This document shows positions 10,815 through 21,471 of a DNA stretch of 64,000 bases, piece after piece. A program made the position numbers and the translations under genes. A model generated the notes under the pieces. The model had not been told where the DNA came from. It saw only the letters and a list, made by a program, of their open reading frames with translations, and searched no databases. Every line of letters starts with the position of its first letter. The first letter of the stretch is position 1. Source of the stretch: Actinernus sp. WN-2022 (lineage: Eukaryota; Cnidaria; Anthozoa; Actiniaria; Actinernidae); NCBI GenBank assembly GCA_030867875.1, contig JAOWCC010001501.1:29470792-29534791 (forward strand). Direction: 5' to 3'.

Positions 10815-13136
10815 ACACTAATCAGACACTAATCCAAAAGAATTTTGGAAACTAGTACACCTTATTAAAACGCATAAGTCCGCAGGTGTTTCTAACGACG
10901 TATCCCCGGCAGAATGGTATAGCTATTTCAAAGATTTGAACAAAGTCAGTTTTATAACGGAGGGTTGCAGTGATGAAGCGGCAAATTGTGAAAGATTTTC
11001 AAATTTGGGCTGCTAGCAATAGTGAGATCCTTGACGAGCCTATTTCTATTGAAGAAGTTTGTAATTTATCCAAAAGGCTTAAAAGTAAAAAGGCGAGTGC
11101 GAGTGACTCAGTGAATAACGAAATTATCAAAGTATCTATGGATATTTTAGCACCTTATTTTGTCAAACTTTTTAATGTGGTTTTGTCTCGTGGTGTTTTT
11201 CCGCGCATTTGGTCGGAAGTAGGTTAGATTGTGGTAATTACAGGGGCATTTGCATTAGCAGTTGTCTTGGGAAATTTTTTACGTTAATTTTAAATGCTCG
11301 CTTAAATGTCTTTTTAAGTGAAAACAAAATCTTGAAAAAGTGCCAAATAGGTTTTAGGCAAGGTTTCAGAACATCTGATCATGTACTGGTTTTGAAAACG
11401 ATGATAGACTTATATAAGGCTAATCATAAACCATTATTTGCTTGTTTCATTGACTTTAGGAAGGCATACGACAGTGTTTGGAGAGAGGGGTTGTTTTTCA
11501 AACTAATTCAGTACGGATGTAGTAGAAAGTTTATACACATTCTTCTTAGTATGTATTCTTCTGTAAAATTGGCGGTGAAGTTGAATCAAGGAGTCACTCC
11601 TTTTTTTCAGTCAGATATTGGGGTGAAACAGGGGTGTAATCTTAGCTCTACGTTGTTTAATATTTTTATGAATGACATTCCTGATTTGTTTAGTGCAACA
11701 TGCGATCCAGTGGTGTTAGGTGATTCGAAGTTGAATTGCTTACTTTATGCTGACGACTTAGTACTTTTATCTGAATCCGAATCTGGGTTGCAATATTGTC
11801 TTCGTAGACTTGATTCTTATACTCGTAGGTGGAAGTTACGAGTTAATTTGAAAAAATCTAACATTTTAGTTTTTGGAACACAGGCCCAGAGACGTTTGTT
11901 TGCGACATCTAAATGGTATTTTGGCAATGATCAGTTAGTTTGTGTAGATGAGTACTATACTTATCTAGGGATAACGTTTCATTTAGCCGGTAGTTTTAAA
12001 CTTGCCCAAAAGGCTTTGTATAATAAAGCTCTACGGGCTTACCACAGTCTGTTTAAAAGCTTCTCTAATGTTGAGAATGTTCCGGTTAAAGTACTGTTGA
12101 AGCTCTTCTCCTCGGTTGTAGCTCTGGTGTTGTTGTATGGCTGTGAAATTTGGGGAGTGTATATGTTGGGGAAAATATCTAGTTTTGATCTTTTTAAACA
12201 TAAACTTTTTAATGTTGTTAATGATTTAGAGAGGCTTCATTTGAAATTTTGCAAGCGTGTTTTAGGTGTTCATTCTAAAGCTACTAATTTAGCAGTCAGT
12301 ATGCGGAGTTAGGCAGAGTACCTATGATTGTACATATTTCCGTATTAGTGGTGAAGTATTGGTTACGCACGAAGGACCCTTTTTATAGTGATACCCTCGT
12401 AGGGAAAGCCGCATACCAGTGTATATAATCAAATTTTCAGGGTGTAATGTTCACAAATTATATCCAAAAGTTATGTGGTTTGAATCTCTTCAGGATCTTT
12501 CTGTACCTTCTAAGCAAATTGGAACTTTGGCCAAATACTTAAAATCGAAATTGTATGATTATTATGATTACGTTTGGAAAGGTCAAGTTCAACAGGGTGG
12601 TTTACCACATTGTAGCGGCGGGAAAGTACGCACATTTAAACAAGTTAAGTTTAATTTAGGTTTTGAAAAGTATCTCTCTCATATTTCAAACATTAAATAT
12701 CGTCAGGCGGTGACTAAGCTAAGGATTTCTGCGCACAAATTGCCTGTTGAGTCTGGCCGATATAAAAAAAATCCACATGACGAACGTGTTTGTACAATGT
12801 GCGATTTGGGTGAAGTAGGAGACGAATTTCACTATTTAATGACTTGTAATAACAGGAATTTTATAACTCTTAGGGAAGATTTCATTAATAACCTGTTGGA
12901 TGTAAACAGTTCATTTCGATATTTTAGTAAGCGGGCTTTGTTTTTATATACAATGTCAATGAAGGACGATTCGATTATGAAGTTTTCAACCAAATATTGC
13001 TATGATATCATTGCCTTGTTCAATGCTTGTAATACTTCTTAGTTTTGTATTTAGGTGTTTATAATGCAGTTGTACTGTTATTACCGTAATTCCAATGTAC
13101 CGTTGTTGGTATAAGGATTAAAGTTATTATTATTTT
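10815..13136 (+). mobile_element. 5'-truncated non-LTR retrotransposon (LINE B)
   Basis: The insertion breaks unit 3 after GCATGCAATCAG. It begins with a short duplicated motif (CAGACACTAAT twice), carries a damaged reverse transcriptase and ends in an ATTATTATTTT-type tail at about 13120-13136. Array sequence does not continue beyond it, so either its right flank was lost or it marks a rearrangement boundary. The clade is unclear: the C-terminal CxxC...H...C cluster is shared by several LINE clades. Confidence 0.75.
10831..13042 (+). pseudogene. LINE B reverse transcriptase, multiply frameshifted
   Basis: Reverse transcriptase with segments in different frames. The order is NPKEFWKLVHLIKTHKS (10831, frame 1), a linker in frame 2 to about 11225, and the palm domain 11218-12312 with GNYRGICIS, FIDFRKAYDSVWR, GVKQGCNLSSTLFN and the catalytic LLYADDLVLLSES. 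Then comes a frame change near 12300 (LGRVPMIVHISVLVVKYW), and last the C-terminal part 12425-13042 with CTMCDLGEVGDEFHYLMTC, a zinc-binding-like cluster. The expected IVPIFKKGD-type stretch before RLDCGNYRG is missing, showing a small deletion near 11215. With at least three frame breaks the element is dead, although the YADD motif survives. Confidence 0.8.
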
Positions 13137-13137
13137 A

Positions 13138-13329
13138 GTCTGCGAGCGCTGCTGACGCAATCTGAGCACGTCATTTCGAACAACGGCAGCGCGCGCTCAA
13201 AGTTTTTTTTTCATTTTTTCCATTTTCTTCTCTTTTCTTATCTTTTGAACCTTTTGCGCTGATTTTCTTTTATTATACCAGTTTTTTTTGTTTTTTTATT
13301 TTGTGTTCTTTATATAATTTATCGTTATT
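13138..13329. other. Spacer with T-rich tract
   Basis: A GC-rich start (GCGAGCGCTGCTGACGC) followed by poly-T and pyrimidine tracts. Nothing codes here. The stretch may belong to the 5' side of the Penelope-like element that follows. Confidence 0.3.
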
Positions 13330-13399
13330 GTCGGGTCGTTGCTTCAGTTCTGTGCCTATTTGCATACACTTTTAAATATTCAAGGATACGATGCAATAC

Positions 13400-13810
13400 C
13401 TGTGCTTACACTAAACCTACGACATTTATTTGAGGACCTAAAGGCTCTCTTAAAAGGCACTGATCGTTTTGATTGTACTTCCAGTAATGTTATTTATTGT
13501 ATCACCTGCACACTTTGTAACAAACACTACATCGGAGAAGATTAGGAGATCGATTCCGCGAACACTTGCTAGATGTTATAACTAACAGCAAGGATCTCGC
13601 CAAACCTGTAGCTCGTCACTATAACCTTCCTGGTCATTGCATTAATCACATCACTGTATGCCGCATTTCTTTGCATCTCAAGGTACTACCGACACTCGTA
13701 AACGCAAAGAACAGAACTTTATTTTCAAATTAGGAACTTTGGCACCTCACTGTATTAATGACGCTTTTCGTTCATTTAATTTCAGAATTCACGTATTCAC
13801 TCACACTTAG
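13400..13810 (+). pseudogene. GIY-YIG endonuclease domain of Penelope-like element
   Basis: Reads DRFDCTSSNVIYCITCTLC then NKHYIGED, which matches the first GIY-YIG motif block (xYCIxCxxCxxxYIGE). The frame breaks there (13545) and continues after a shift as GDRFREHLLDV, KPVARHYNLPGHCINH, TDTRKRKEQNFIFKLGTLAP and HCINDAFRSFNF up to a stop at 13808-13810. In Penelope-like elements this endonuclease follows the reverse transcriptase and nicks the target. The two cysteine pairs before YIGE are the usual zinc-binding feature of these enzymes. At least one frameshift and an in-frame stop inactivate it. Confidence 0.7.
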
Positions 13811-13873
13811 ATCATTATGTTTCCTTACTTTAATCATCGACACTTCCTGTTACAACTATTAGCATTTCTATTG

Positions 13874-14062
13874 TTGGCGCAATTTTCTTTGATCCCAATT
13901 GATCCGAGCACATGTTTCCTCAGCGGTAATCATGCATTGGCGCAATTTCCTTTGATCCCAATTGATCCGAGCACATGTTTCCTCAGCGGTAATCATGCAT
14001 TGGTGCAATTTCCTTTGATCCCAATTGATCCGAGTACATGTTTTCTCAGCGGTAATCATGTA
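13874..14062 (+). repeat. Three copies of a 63-bp tandem repeat
   Basis: Copies start at 13874, 13937 and 14000. Each holds GCAATTTCCTTTGATCCC, AATTGATCCGAGCACATG and TTTCCTCAGCGGTAATCATG. Because 63 is a multiple of three and the monomer lacks stops, it is open on both strands. The repeat sits just 5' of the ribozyme-like motif. Confidence 0.85.
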
Positions 14063-14105
14063 CTCAACGCTATATAAACCGTTTCTCCACCCACAATTCC
14101 CTCTT

Positions 14106-14145
14106 TTGCTCTGACGAAGGGCAAGCGCTCGAAACGTCAGCTTCT
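14106..14145 (+). ncRNA. Hammerhead-ribozyme-like motif of Penelope-like element
   Basis: The core elements are present: CTGACGA (14111-14117), a stem II candidate AGGGC/GCTC with AAGC loop, GAAA (14131-14134), and a very short stem III (AC/GT) ending in GTC, the cleavage-type triplet. Flanking GCT and AGC could form a short stem I. Hammerhead motifs with minimal stem III are an established feature of Penelope-like elements. Activity here is inferred only from the motif. Confidence 0.45.
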
Positions 14146-14868
14146 ACTCGCTTTACACTGCGGTTAGCATACCTCAATCGACTTTAGTTGATTATATACC
14201 AGTGTTTATCTTCCCCGCCAACGCAAACCAACAACAGTTTTTACAGGAACTAGTTACCTATCCTATTTGCATACAACCGATATAAATTAATAAATACATA
14301 AATAAATAAATCGATTAACAACTAAATATAAGCTTATTGCAGCTAATGGAAACAATATAGAAAATACGGTAAGTAGTATTAGGCCAGAAAAGACAGGACT
14401 TGCTTGCTAAAGCTTTCGGGGCTTTTTGTATTCACTACATGCTCTGGGAGTTCAAGTTCAAGTTTCAAGTTCGTTTTATTTTGCACTATTTCTTTTAAAG
14501 ATAATTACACAAGAAAATAATTGTAGAAAGAAAAAGAGAGGTACGGTAATAATAAAATAGTTTTGAATTTCAAGAATGTGCATAGAGGTCAAATGAGCCA
14601 TAGGCTTTCTCGTTGACCTCTATCACAAGAAAAATAAATGAGGATATTTGGAGCACAGAAAATACATAAATATCTATTGTACACATTTTCTTGAGTGGTA
14701 AGCGGCTAGAATTAATACTAATAGGAAGAAGAATTTATTTACAATATTGATACATAATTATATGGAGACGTTGACAATAAAGTTATATATATGCAAAGAA
14801 TAAAGATGGTATGAATATATTAATTCGATCTTAGTTATTGTTCTATATTTACAATTTTACACAATAAC

Positions 14869-15500
14869 TTAGGCCTGGTTTTCAAGTAAAAATAATTTGT
14901 ATTGTTTTTTAAAACTATTGTGTGGGAGGGATTTTATTTCTAACGGTATTTTTTCCCATAATCGTGATGCAAGAGATTTAAATCTCGATAGACCATAATT
15001 AGTTCTGGAAGCTGGTCTGTATAAGTTTTGGTTGGTAGCATATCTAGTATTATAATTATGAATATCAGTTGCAGAGGGGACCAAGTCGAAAAAAGCAGGT
15101 GGTACACCTATTTTAACATATTTAATTTTGTGAACAAGAGTGGAGATTTTCAGATTAAAAGCATTGTCAAGTTTTAGAATTTGCAAAATTATATAATATG
15201 GGGTGGCATTTTCAAATTTGCTAGCAAAGAAAATGCAGCGAACACATTTATTTTGCTTTGTTTTAATTTTACTTAGTCTAGTCTTAACAGCAGTACCCCA
15301 GGTCATTAGGCCATAACTCAAATACGAATAGATAAGAGTATAATAAAGTTGATTTAGAATAGTAATAGAAAAATGGTATCTTAGCTTACAAATAATTACA
15401 ATATTTTTGGCAATTTTATTATTAACATGTGTAATTTGAGTGTCCCATCGTAAGTGTTCGTCAATAAAAACCCCAAGATATTTAATATATGTTTTTTGCA
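14869..15500 (-). pseudogene. CR1-like reverse transcriptase C-terminus, fragment C2
   Basis: Continues in the same frame as C1 but starts again at the thumb: KYLGVFIDEHLRWDTQI and HVNNKIAKNI repeat the position held by LGVILSSDLRSNKHCDHV in C1. It then reads LIYSYLSYGLMTWG, TKQNKCVRCIFF, YNTRYATNQNL and FKSLASRLWEKIPLEIKS, ending at the stop at 14869. The composition is more AT-rich than C1 and the family clearly differs. The join is in frame, so it looks like one ORF of 407 codons. Confidence 0.75.
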
Positions 15501-15504
15501 TATA

Positions 15505-17127
15505 TATGTAGTCCCCGTAAACGAACCGTGCCGCACGTCTTTGCACCTTTTCTAACTGGTTTATATTACGCTGAGTATAAGGATCCCATGCTGAGCATGC
15601 GTACTCCATCATGGGGCGAACAAGAGTGAGGTAAAGCCTAGCCTTAACCTCATGAGTAGAATGATAGAAGTTCCTTGAGATAAAATTCAGCGTCCTGCTT
15701 GCCTTACTTGACACATGGTCACAGTGCTTATTGGAACGAAGATCCGAGGACAGGATGACTCCAAGATAAGGGTGAGAGTCAGTTTTCTTAAGAGCCTTGC
15801 CATCCAGGAAATAGGTGGTAATAATTGGAGACTGGCTGCGCGAGATATGCATTGTGAAGCATTTCTCACAATTGAATCGCATTTGCCATTTCTTGGCCCA
15901 TAATGATAGTGTATCAAGGTCAGTTTGAAGCACTTCAGAAGAGAGTGCAGAAGACAGCTGGAGATATATAATGCAGTCATCAGCAAAAAGACGGATCTGA
16001 GAGGACATACCTTGAGGGAGGTCATCAATGAACAAAAGAAAGAGTAGGGATCCAAGTACGGACCCTGTGGTACACCGGACGTTACTGTACACATGTCGGA
16101 GTGGTCGCCATCGACCACTGTCACTTGAGTGCGGTTTGTTAGAAAGCCCTTTATCCAGGATAAAGTGCTGCCCTTTATGCCATAGGCAGAGAGTTTGGCA
16201 AATAACCTCTGGTGCGGGACAGAGTCAAATGCCTTAGAAAAGTCAAGCAGCATGAGATCAGTTTGAAGATTAAGATCAAAGTTTTTAGCTAGGTCATGTG
16301 AAGTTAGAATCAGCTGTGACTCACACGAGAAGCCTTTCCTGAATCCATGCTGTAAATAGGATAATAATGAGTGCTTATCTAAGTGGCCCATAATATTTGA
16401 GAAAATTATATGCTCTAATGTTTTGCAGAGAACACAAGTTAGAGATATAGGCCTGTAGTTTCTGGGGTCTGAACGAGAACCCTTCTTAAAAACTGGGGAG
16501 ACAAATGCATGTTTCCATTCAAATGGCAAATCGCCCCCATCCAGGGACTGCTGATAAACAACCCTGAGTACAGGAGCAATAACTCCGCTGGAAATTGGAA
16601 GGGGAATCTGGTCCGGACCAGATGCCTTTGATGGGTTGAGATTTGCCAAGAGACTAGCAATGCCCTCTGTAGTAACTGTGATGTTACCCAAAGTGGGAAC
16701 ACTACTTGACCCCATAGTGGGAAAAGTACTGAAATCTTCATTTGTAAAGACTGATTTAAAGTAATTATTCAAGATATTTGCCTTATCCTTACTAGTGTTA
16801 TAAAATGTGTTATTTACTTTGATAGGTGGAACCCCAATTCTGTCTTGTCGCTGGGACGTTACGTATTTCCAGAATTTCTTGGGGTTTTCTCTAAGATTGT
16901 CAGATAGTATAGAGGACATATGATTATTTCTAGCTTGGTTGATAGCTGCTTTTGTTTTACATCTAAATTCCCTGAAATTTTTCCATGTCTCAAGAGTATT
17001 CTTACTTTTAGCTAGATTGTACAGACGCTGATTTTTCCTGACCATATGCCGCCTAAGTTTTCTATTGAACCATGGATGAGAATTAGAGTCTGACTCGACT
17101 AGCTCTTTAGCTATTCCAGACAGCTAG
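15505..17127 (-). pseudogene. CR1-like reverse transcriptase, fragment C1
   Basis: From 17127 downward the frame reads SNSHPWFNRKLRRHMVRKNQ, then NPKKFWKYVTSQ, NPSKASGPDQIP, FKKGSRSDPRNYRPISL, QHGFRKGFSCESQL, LDFSKAFDSVPHQRL and VTSGVPQG. A single-base loss after GVPQG (about 16060) shifts the frame, and the sequence goes on as SVLGSLLFLLFIDDLP, IRLFADDCIIY (the catalytic FADD) and LGVILSSDLRSNKHCDHV, then VRPMMEYACSAWDPY and LEKVQRRAARFVYGDY. Motif order is that of CR1/Rex-type LINEs. The frameshift at the conserved SGVPQGSVLGP block inactivates it. Confidence 0.8.
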
Positions 17128-18463
17128 TGTCAACCCTGTTATTCTCTTTCTCCATTAAGTATCACTTTGTAATTCATTGACACAAATAAATTATGTTGGG
17201 GGACCGGTAAAAAGACCCAATGAAGGCTGACTGTGTTCCCTGAAGGCCATGCAGTTCCGACCAGGCAATTTCACAGTCAGAATCCATGCTAATGAGTAAC
17301 TGAGATGCTGGATTTAGTAGCAATAAGTACACCCCCGTAGCAATAAGTAAATAGTAATAAGTTCTGCTGATAATAATATATTATAAGGTACGCGAACGAC
17401 TGCTAATTGGTTGAAGGTGAATTCCTAACCTGGCGTGATGAAAGGTACTGGGTGTTTCGTCATAATAACTACAATAACAACAGTCTCGGGTTCGGATTTT
17501 CAAATCGCAAGTCTCGGGCTCGGATTTTGAAAACGGAAGTCTCGGCGTCTCGCAAAGTCTCGGATTTACCATTCGCCACCCCTAAGTTCTATATGCGTAA
17601 AATATTGCAAAATATGTGTTTACCCTACCCCCGTCAAATCAGAAGTTGCGACTATAATGACTAGCATAAGGCAAACTAGGGTTTTACCCTCGGAGAGGTT
17701 TTACCCTTCTCCCCTCAAATAAGAAGAAGCGACAGGAGCGAGTCTCATTTACTCTGGTCTGGTGTCTATGGCCGATTAGGTCTTCCAACCTGCAAAACAT
17801 CTTGACCAGGGTGTTTGTTTAGAAAGAGTTATTCAAGTTTGAAAACGTAAATATGACCAGGATAACGCAAATTAGTTTTTTTACCCTACCCCCCTCAAAT
17901 AAGAAGAGGCGACAGGAGTGACTCTAATTTACTCTGGTCTGGGAATATACTGTATTTTGCAAAATGTCTATGCCGGCCAGGCGCTCGAGCTCTGAACGAA
18001 GGGTTCATCTGCCACTAAACGCCATTAGAGCAGCTGTGGATTCTTTGAGGTTTCGGTTTTGCAGTTGAATATCTCGATCTTGGATAATTACCGGTATAAA
18101 CCTCCATCTTTGTACGCTAAATCCTGTATATTTGGCTGTCTTGAGACCATCATATATCTGGCCACGAGCGTCTAAAACACCACGAAAACATACCTATGGA
18201 CAACTTGTTCTCTCCTTATGAAACTGCAGTGTATTTGTAACTGGCCAGCAGTTATTCAAATCAATTGTCCCTTTTTAAAAATAGGCCCTAGCCGGACCTA
18301 TAGAGAAGAGTCTGCGATATCTAATATCTCCCATTCGTGACCGTGATGAGGCTTGATGAGACAGTAAACAACAATGTTTTAATATGGAAGGCGGCTCTTG
18401 GTAGCTTAAAAACAGAGGAAAAGTTTAAATAAAACTAAGAAAGGAGTAAAAGAAGTAAAAATA
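17128..18463. other. Noncoding, with three copies of an about 75-bp motif
   Basis: No gene seen. Three related stretches near 17620, 17690 and 17877 share CAAATAAGAAG, GCGACAGGAG and TTTACTCTGGTCTG. A shorter TCTCGG..CGGATTT phrase repeats at 17480-17570. The remainder is unremarkable. Confidence 0.4.
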
Positions 18464-18541
18464 ATGGCGTCTGCCGTAGGAGTCGAACTCCGGTCGCTGG
18501 ATTTTATGGTCCACGCTCTACCCACTAGACCGTAGAGCCGA
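18464..18541 (-). repeat. tRNA-derived SINE head
   Basis: On the minus strand an A-box-like TAGTGGGTAGAGCG and a B-box-like AGTTCGACTCC lie at tRNA spacing. The cloverleaf is imperfect, so this is a SINE promoter region and not a tRNA gene. Confidence 0.5.
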
Positions 18542-18542
18542 C

Positions 18543-18740
18543 CACACAGCAGTCAAACGTCTGCGCATGCGTCAAAAGTCTTGCAACAACAACATATTCC
18601 AAAACAAATTCAAAGCGAGCCGGCGGCCGTCACTGTTCACACACCCGTTTTCAAACCTTGAGAACTTTTTTGGTAAATTACGAAAAAAATTGGTAAACTC
18701 ACAGTTTGAAGTTTGTTCAATTTCCCGTCGACTGTGAAAA
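18543..18740 (+). repeat. Dispersed 200-bp repeat, copy 1
   Basis: Near-identical to 23861-24054 in the same orientation (shared AAACGTCTGCGCATGCGTC, CCTTGAGAACTTTTTTGG, TTCCCGTCGACTGTGAAAAT). No terminal inverted repeats and no coding seen. Family unknown. Confidence 0.75.
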
Positions 18741-18742
18741 TT

Positions 18743-19644
18743 AAGTATACATAATACAGGCAAGATAAGTTAACACTGCTTCATCACCGTCTTGGGGACC
18801 ATTTGTGGAAATAACATGTGAATACTCATCAAAAAGTGTCCTCAATAGAGAGTGAAGCGTGTAACAATTGTTCTGTATGCCAATATGCAAATTGCTTGTC
18901 GGATTGCATGCTCTTGAGACCAAGCAATTCATCAGACATTGATCAGATAAACTACATCTCCGCGAGTCTTCTTTGTATGCGATGCAGTACATCAAATTTA
19001 CAGTGTAAATTACGTCTAGCTTGGCCTATAATTGATGGCATTCAAAGAAAAAAAGTCTTCCAGGTAAGCAGAAGTATTCATATTATTCCAGTAGTGAAAA
19101 GAGCACGAACGATTACAAAAAATGACACAAGTCCCTTCCCCCCCCCCCCCCTTATGTTTTTTGTTGATCAATCGATAATCACGAAGCTAATCGATAATCT
19201 CGACCCATATTTTGGCAACGTCTCGACCCAGGACTCACCCTATATATCCGACAGCAAACACATATATGTGACAGTCAAACCTATATATATGACAGTCGAA
19301 GGCTATATCGAGGAAAACTCACCTCGTATATTGGAGCACTTCAACACATACCATTTAAAAGGATTGACTATATATTCGGTGATAGACCCAATATTTCGAA
19401 CTCGACCTTTTGTCACACTTGGCGCCCCATAATCGTATACACCTCATTTTTGGTATGTAATGTTCTTCTATATTGCTCTTTCCGAATCGGTGGACCGAAA
19501 ATTCTACATCTAAATTTTGCAAATTTGTGACGTCACACTTCGGTGCTCTATAACTTATGGTTTTGAGAGTCCCACATGGAGGTAGGATGCCTTAGAGACT
19601 AACGGTAGCTAAGATCAAGTGTAGTATCTCTGTTCTTATTTTTC
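18743..19644. other. Noncoding; open frame and poly-C tract
   Basis: A 204-codon plus-strand open frame (18818-19432) spans a poly-C run at 19141-19152 and short TATATG/GACAGTC repeats. It has no recognisable domain and starts at GTG, so I do not call it a gene. Confidence 0.35.
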
Positions 19645-19771
19645 CCCTCTTTGTAACTTGTGTTATTCTTAAGGGCCTGTCTCTTTGCTATTCAGGCTCT
19701 TCTCAAGGCTAGTGCTGCCTATCTCGCAAAGCACCCATTTGTTTGTATGTTGTATTTTTTTGTTTTTTTTC
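19645..19771 (+). repeat. 127-bp host duplication, intact copy
   Basis: Contains CTTTGTAACTTGTGTTATTC, TTAA at about 19670, then GGGCCTGTCTCTTTGCTATT. The next copy (19772 onward) has the same start, but its TTAA holds the insertions of 19800-21467, after which the copy resumes at 21472. This copy therefore shows the uninterrupted site. Confidence 0.7.
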
Positions 19772-19799
19772 CCTCTCTCTGTAACTTGTGTATTCTTAA

Positions 19800-20422
19800 A
19801 GGCTGGTTCACACTTGCGACATAAGCATAAGAACATACGTAAGCGCAGATTGTGCTTCATGGTTAGTTAACCCCTTTATACTGGAGTAGAACAAAGCAAT
19901 CATCCAACCTTAAAGTACAATCTGCGCTTGCGTATGGTCTTATGCTTATGGTTCAACGCATCCTCGCTCTACAATTACCAATAATCAGTAAATGGCAAAC
20001 GCGCTTGAAATACCGATTATTGGCAATACTACGACAAATCCTAACCCTAACCATCGGACGAGTTCGCGGGTAAACGACGGGTTCTCACTCACTAGAGCTA
20101 GGGTTCACAGGTAACAAGAAGAGAAGGTAAACGAGAGAATTTTTTTTTTTGAGCGCTCCTACTCGGGCTTGAACTCGTAATCGTTTGCGTGTTGTGCTTG
20201 GCAGTGCAGGCGTCACGATCACTACACTAAGCGCGTCTACCGCCGTTCGGATTTGGACAATTGTTTATCTTTATCCTTGACTGGTTTTAAGAATGTCATT
20301 GTTTAATTTGTGTTCCAGAATTAGCGATTATTGATAATTGAAGAGCAAAAGCCAATTACTGATTATTGGTAATTCTAGAACGAGGATATGTTGTATGGTT
20401 ATGTCGCAAGTGTGAACCAGCC
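19800..20422. mobile_element. TTAA-flanked TIR element T1
   Basis: The ends are AGGCTGGTTCACACTTGCGA and its inverted match TCGCAAGTGTGAACCAGCC, each next to TTAA (19796-19799, 20423-20426). It holds a tRNA-like SINE piece (about 20150-20245) and no transposase. TTAA targets are typical of piggyBac and Kolobok elements. The superfamily is inferred from that alone. Confidence 0.65.
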
Positions 20423-20426
20423 TTAA

Positions 20427-21467
20427 AGTGCCTATCACCTTTTGCAATTCCGAAATGTTTTCAGTACTTCTGTGAAGAATATTTTGGTTTACAGTGAATA
20501 CTTTATGTTCTACGCTTGTTTGGAATCGTGTAAATGTGACCTTTCCTGACCCATGACCGCGTAAGTAAAAGCCTGGGTCGAAACCTGGGTAGACGTCATC
20601 TTGACGTCATATAATTAATTCGGCTTTGCAATCATTTGTAGAAATACTTAAAGTGCCCCTCAACCCTTTTGCAATTTTTATATATATGAAACTTTGAAAG
20701 GTTTTGAGTACTTCTGCGAAGAAATATTTGGCTTACAGAGGATACTCTATGTTCTAGGCTTGTTTGAAATGGTGAAAATTTGACCTTTCCTGACCCATTA
20801 CCGTGTAAGAAAAAGCCTGGGTCGATTCCCTATCTTACGTCACCTCATTAATGCATTATTGTCCATGACGCCTTTCTATCACAACAACATCGATATATAG
20901 AGAATATACACAGTCTGTCAGATTTTAGTAAAGAAAACAGCTATTTTAGACAAAATGCTAAATATGTATTCAAGTTATTGCAAAGTCGAATGAATTGGAT
21001 GACGTAAGATAGGGAATCGACCCAGGCTTTTTCTTACACGGTAATGGGTCAGGAGAGGTCACATTTTCACCATTTCAAACAAGCCTAGAACATGGAGTAT
21101 CCTCTGTAAGCCAAAAATTTCTTCGCAGAAGTACTCAAAACCTTTCAAAGTTTCATATATATAAAAATTGCAAAAGGGTTGAGGGGCACTTTAACATCTT
21201 GACTGAAATGACTTTTTTCTTTACTAACAACTAAAAAACTCTGTATATTTTCCATGCATCGATGTTGTTGTGATAAAAAGGCGCCATGGAGAATAATGCA
21301 TTAGGCTTTTACTTACGCGGTCATGGGTCAGGAAAGGTCACATTTACACGATTTTAAACAAGCGTAGAACAAAGTATTCATTTTAAACCAAAACTTTCTT
21401 CACAGAAGTACTCAAAAGTTTTCGGAGGTTCATAAGCTATCATAATTGCAAAAGGGTGATATGCACT
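20427..21467. mobile_element. TTAA-flanked foldback element T2
   Basis: Begins AGTGCCTATCACC after TTAA (20423-20426) and ends GGTGATATGCACT before TTAA (21468-21471). The arms are about 165 bp and include GACCTTTCCTGACCCATGAC on the left and its inverse on the right. It shares its left TTAA with T1 and carries T3 inside. No coding capacity. Confidence 0.75.
20652..21190. mobile_element. Nested TTAA element T3 (same family as T2)
   Basis: Starts AGTGCCCCTCAACCC and ends GGGTTGAGGGGCACT, flanked by TTAA at 20648-20651 and 21191-21194. The arms of about 200 bp match each other nearly perfectly and resemble the T2 arms, so this is a self-family nest and younger than T2. Confidence 0.8.
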
Positions 21468-21471
21468 TTAA

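Larger units (their letters stand above)
13330..14240 (+). mobile_element. 3' portion of a Penelope-like retroelement
   Basis: Contains, in order, a broken GIY-YIG endonuclease reading frame (13400-13810), a three-copy 63-bp tandem repeat (13874-14062) and a hammerhead-ribozyme-like motif (14106-14145). This order and the phrase CTGACGAAGGGC...GCTCGAAACGTCAGC are what I know from Penelope-like elements of animals. The reverse transcriptase is not present, so the copy is 5' truncated. Confidence 0.7.
14450..17127 (-). mobile_element. Composite CR1-like LINE (two fused fragments)
   Basis: On the minus strand this insertion starts 5'-truncated at about 17127 and ends in a (TTCAAG)-type tail at 14450-14475. 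Its coding part is made of two different CR1-like reverse transcriptase fragments joined near 15495-15515, so the thumb region occurs twice. The 3'UTR (14475-14868) resembles the LINE tail at 47640-47830. Confidence 0.7.

Noticed and set aside
13868..14077. Small repeat proteins on both strands
   Set aside because: They are readings of the 63-bp tandem repeat in the Penelope-like element, with no start context or conservation evidence.
18464..18541. tRNA gene
   Set aside because: A- and B-box-like words are present but the acceptor and anticodon stems do not pair well, so a SINE head is the better call. The same applies to 20150, 31021, 31594, 48883 and 49340.
18818..19432. 204-codon plus-strand frame
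   Set aside because: Starts at GTG, crosses a poly-C tract and TATATG repeats, has no domain or splice support.
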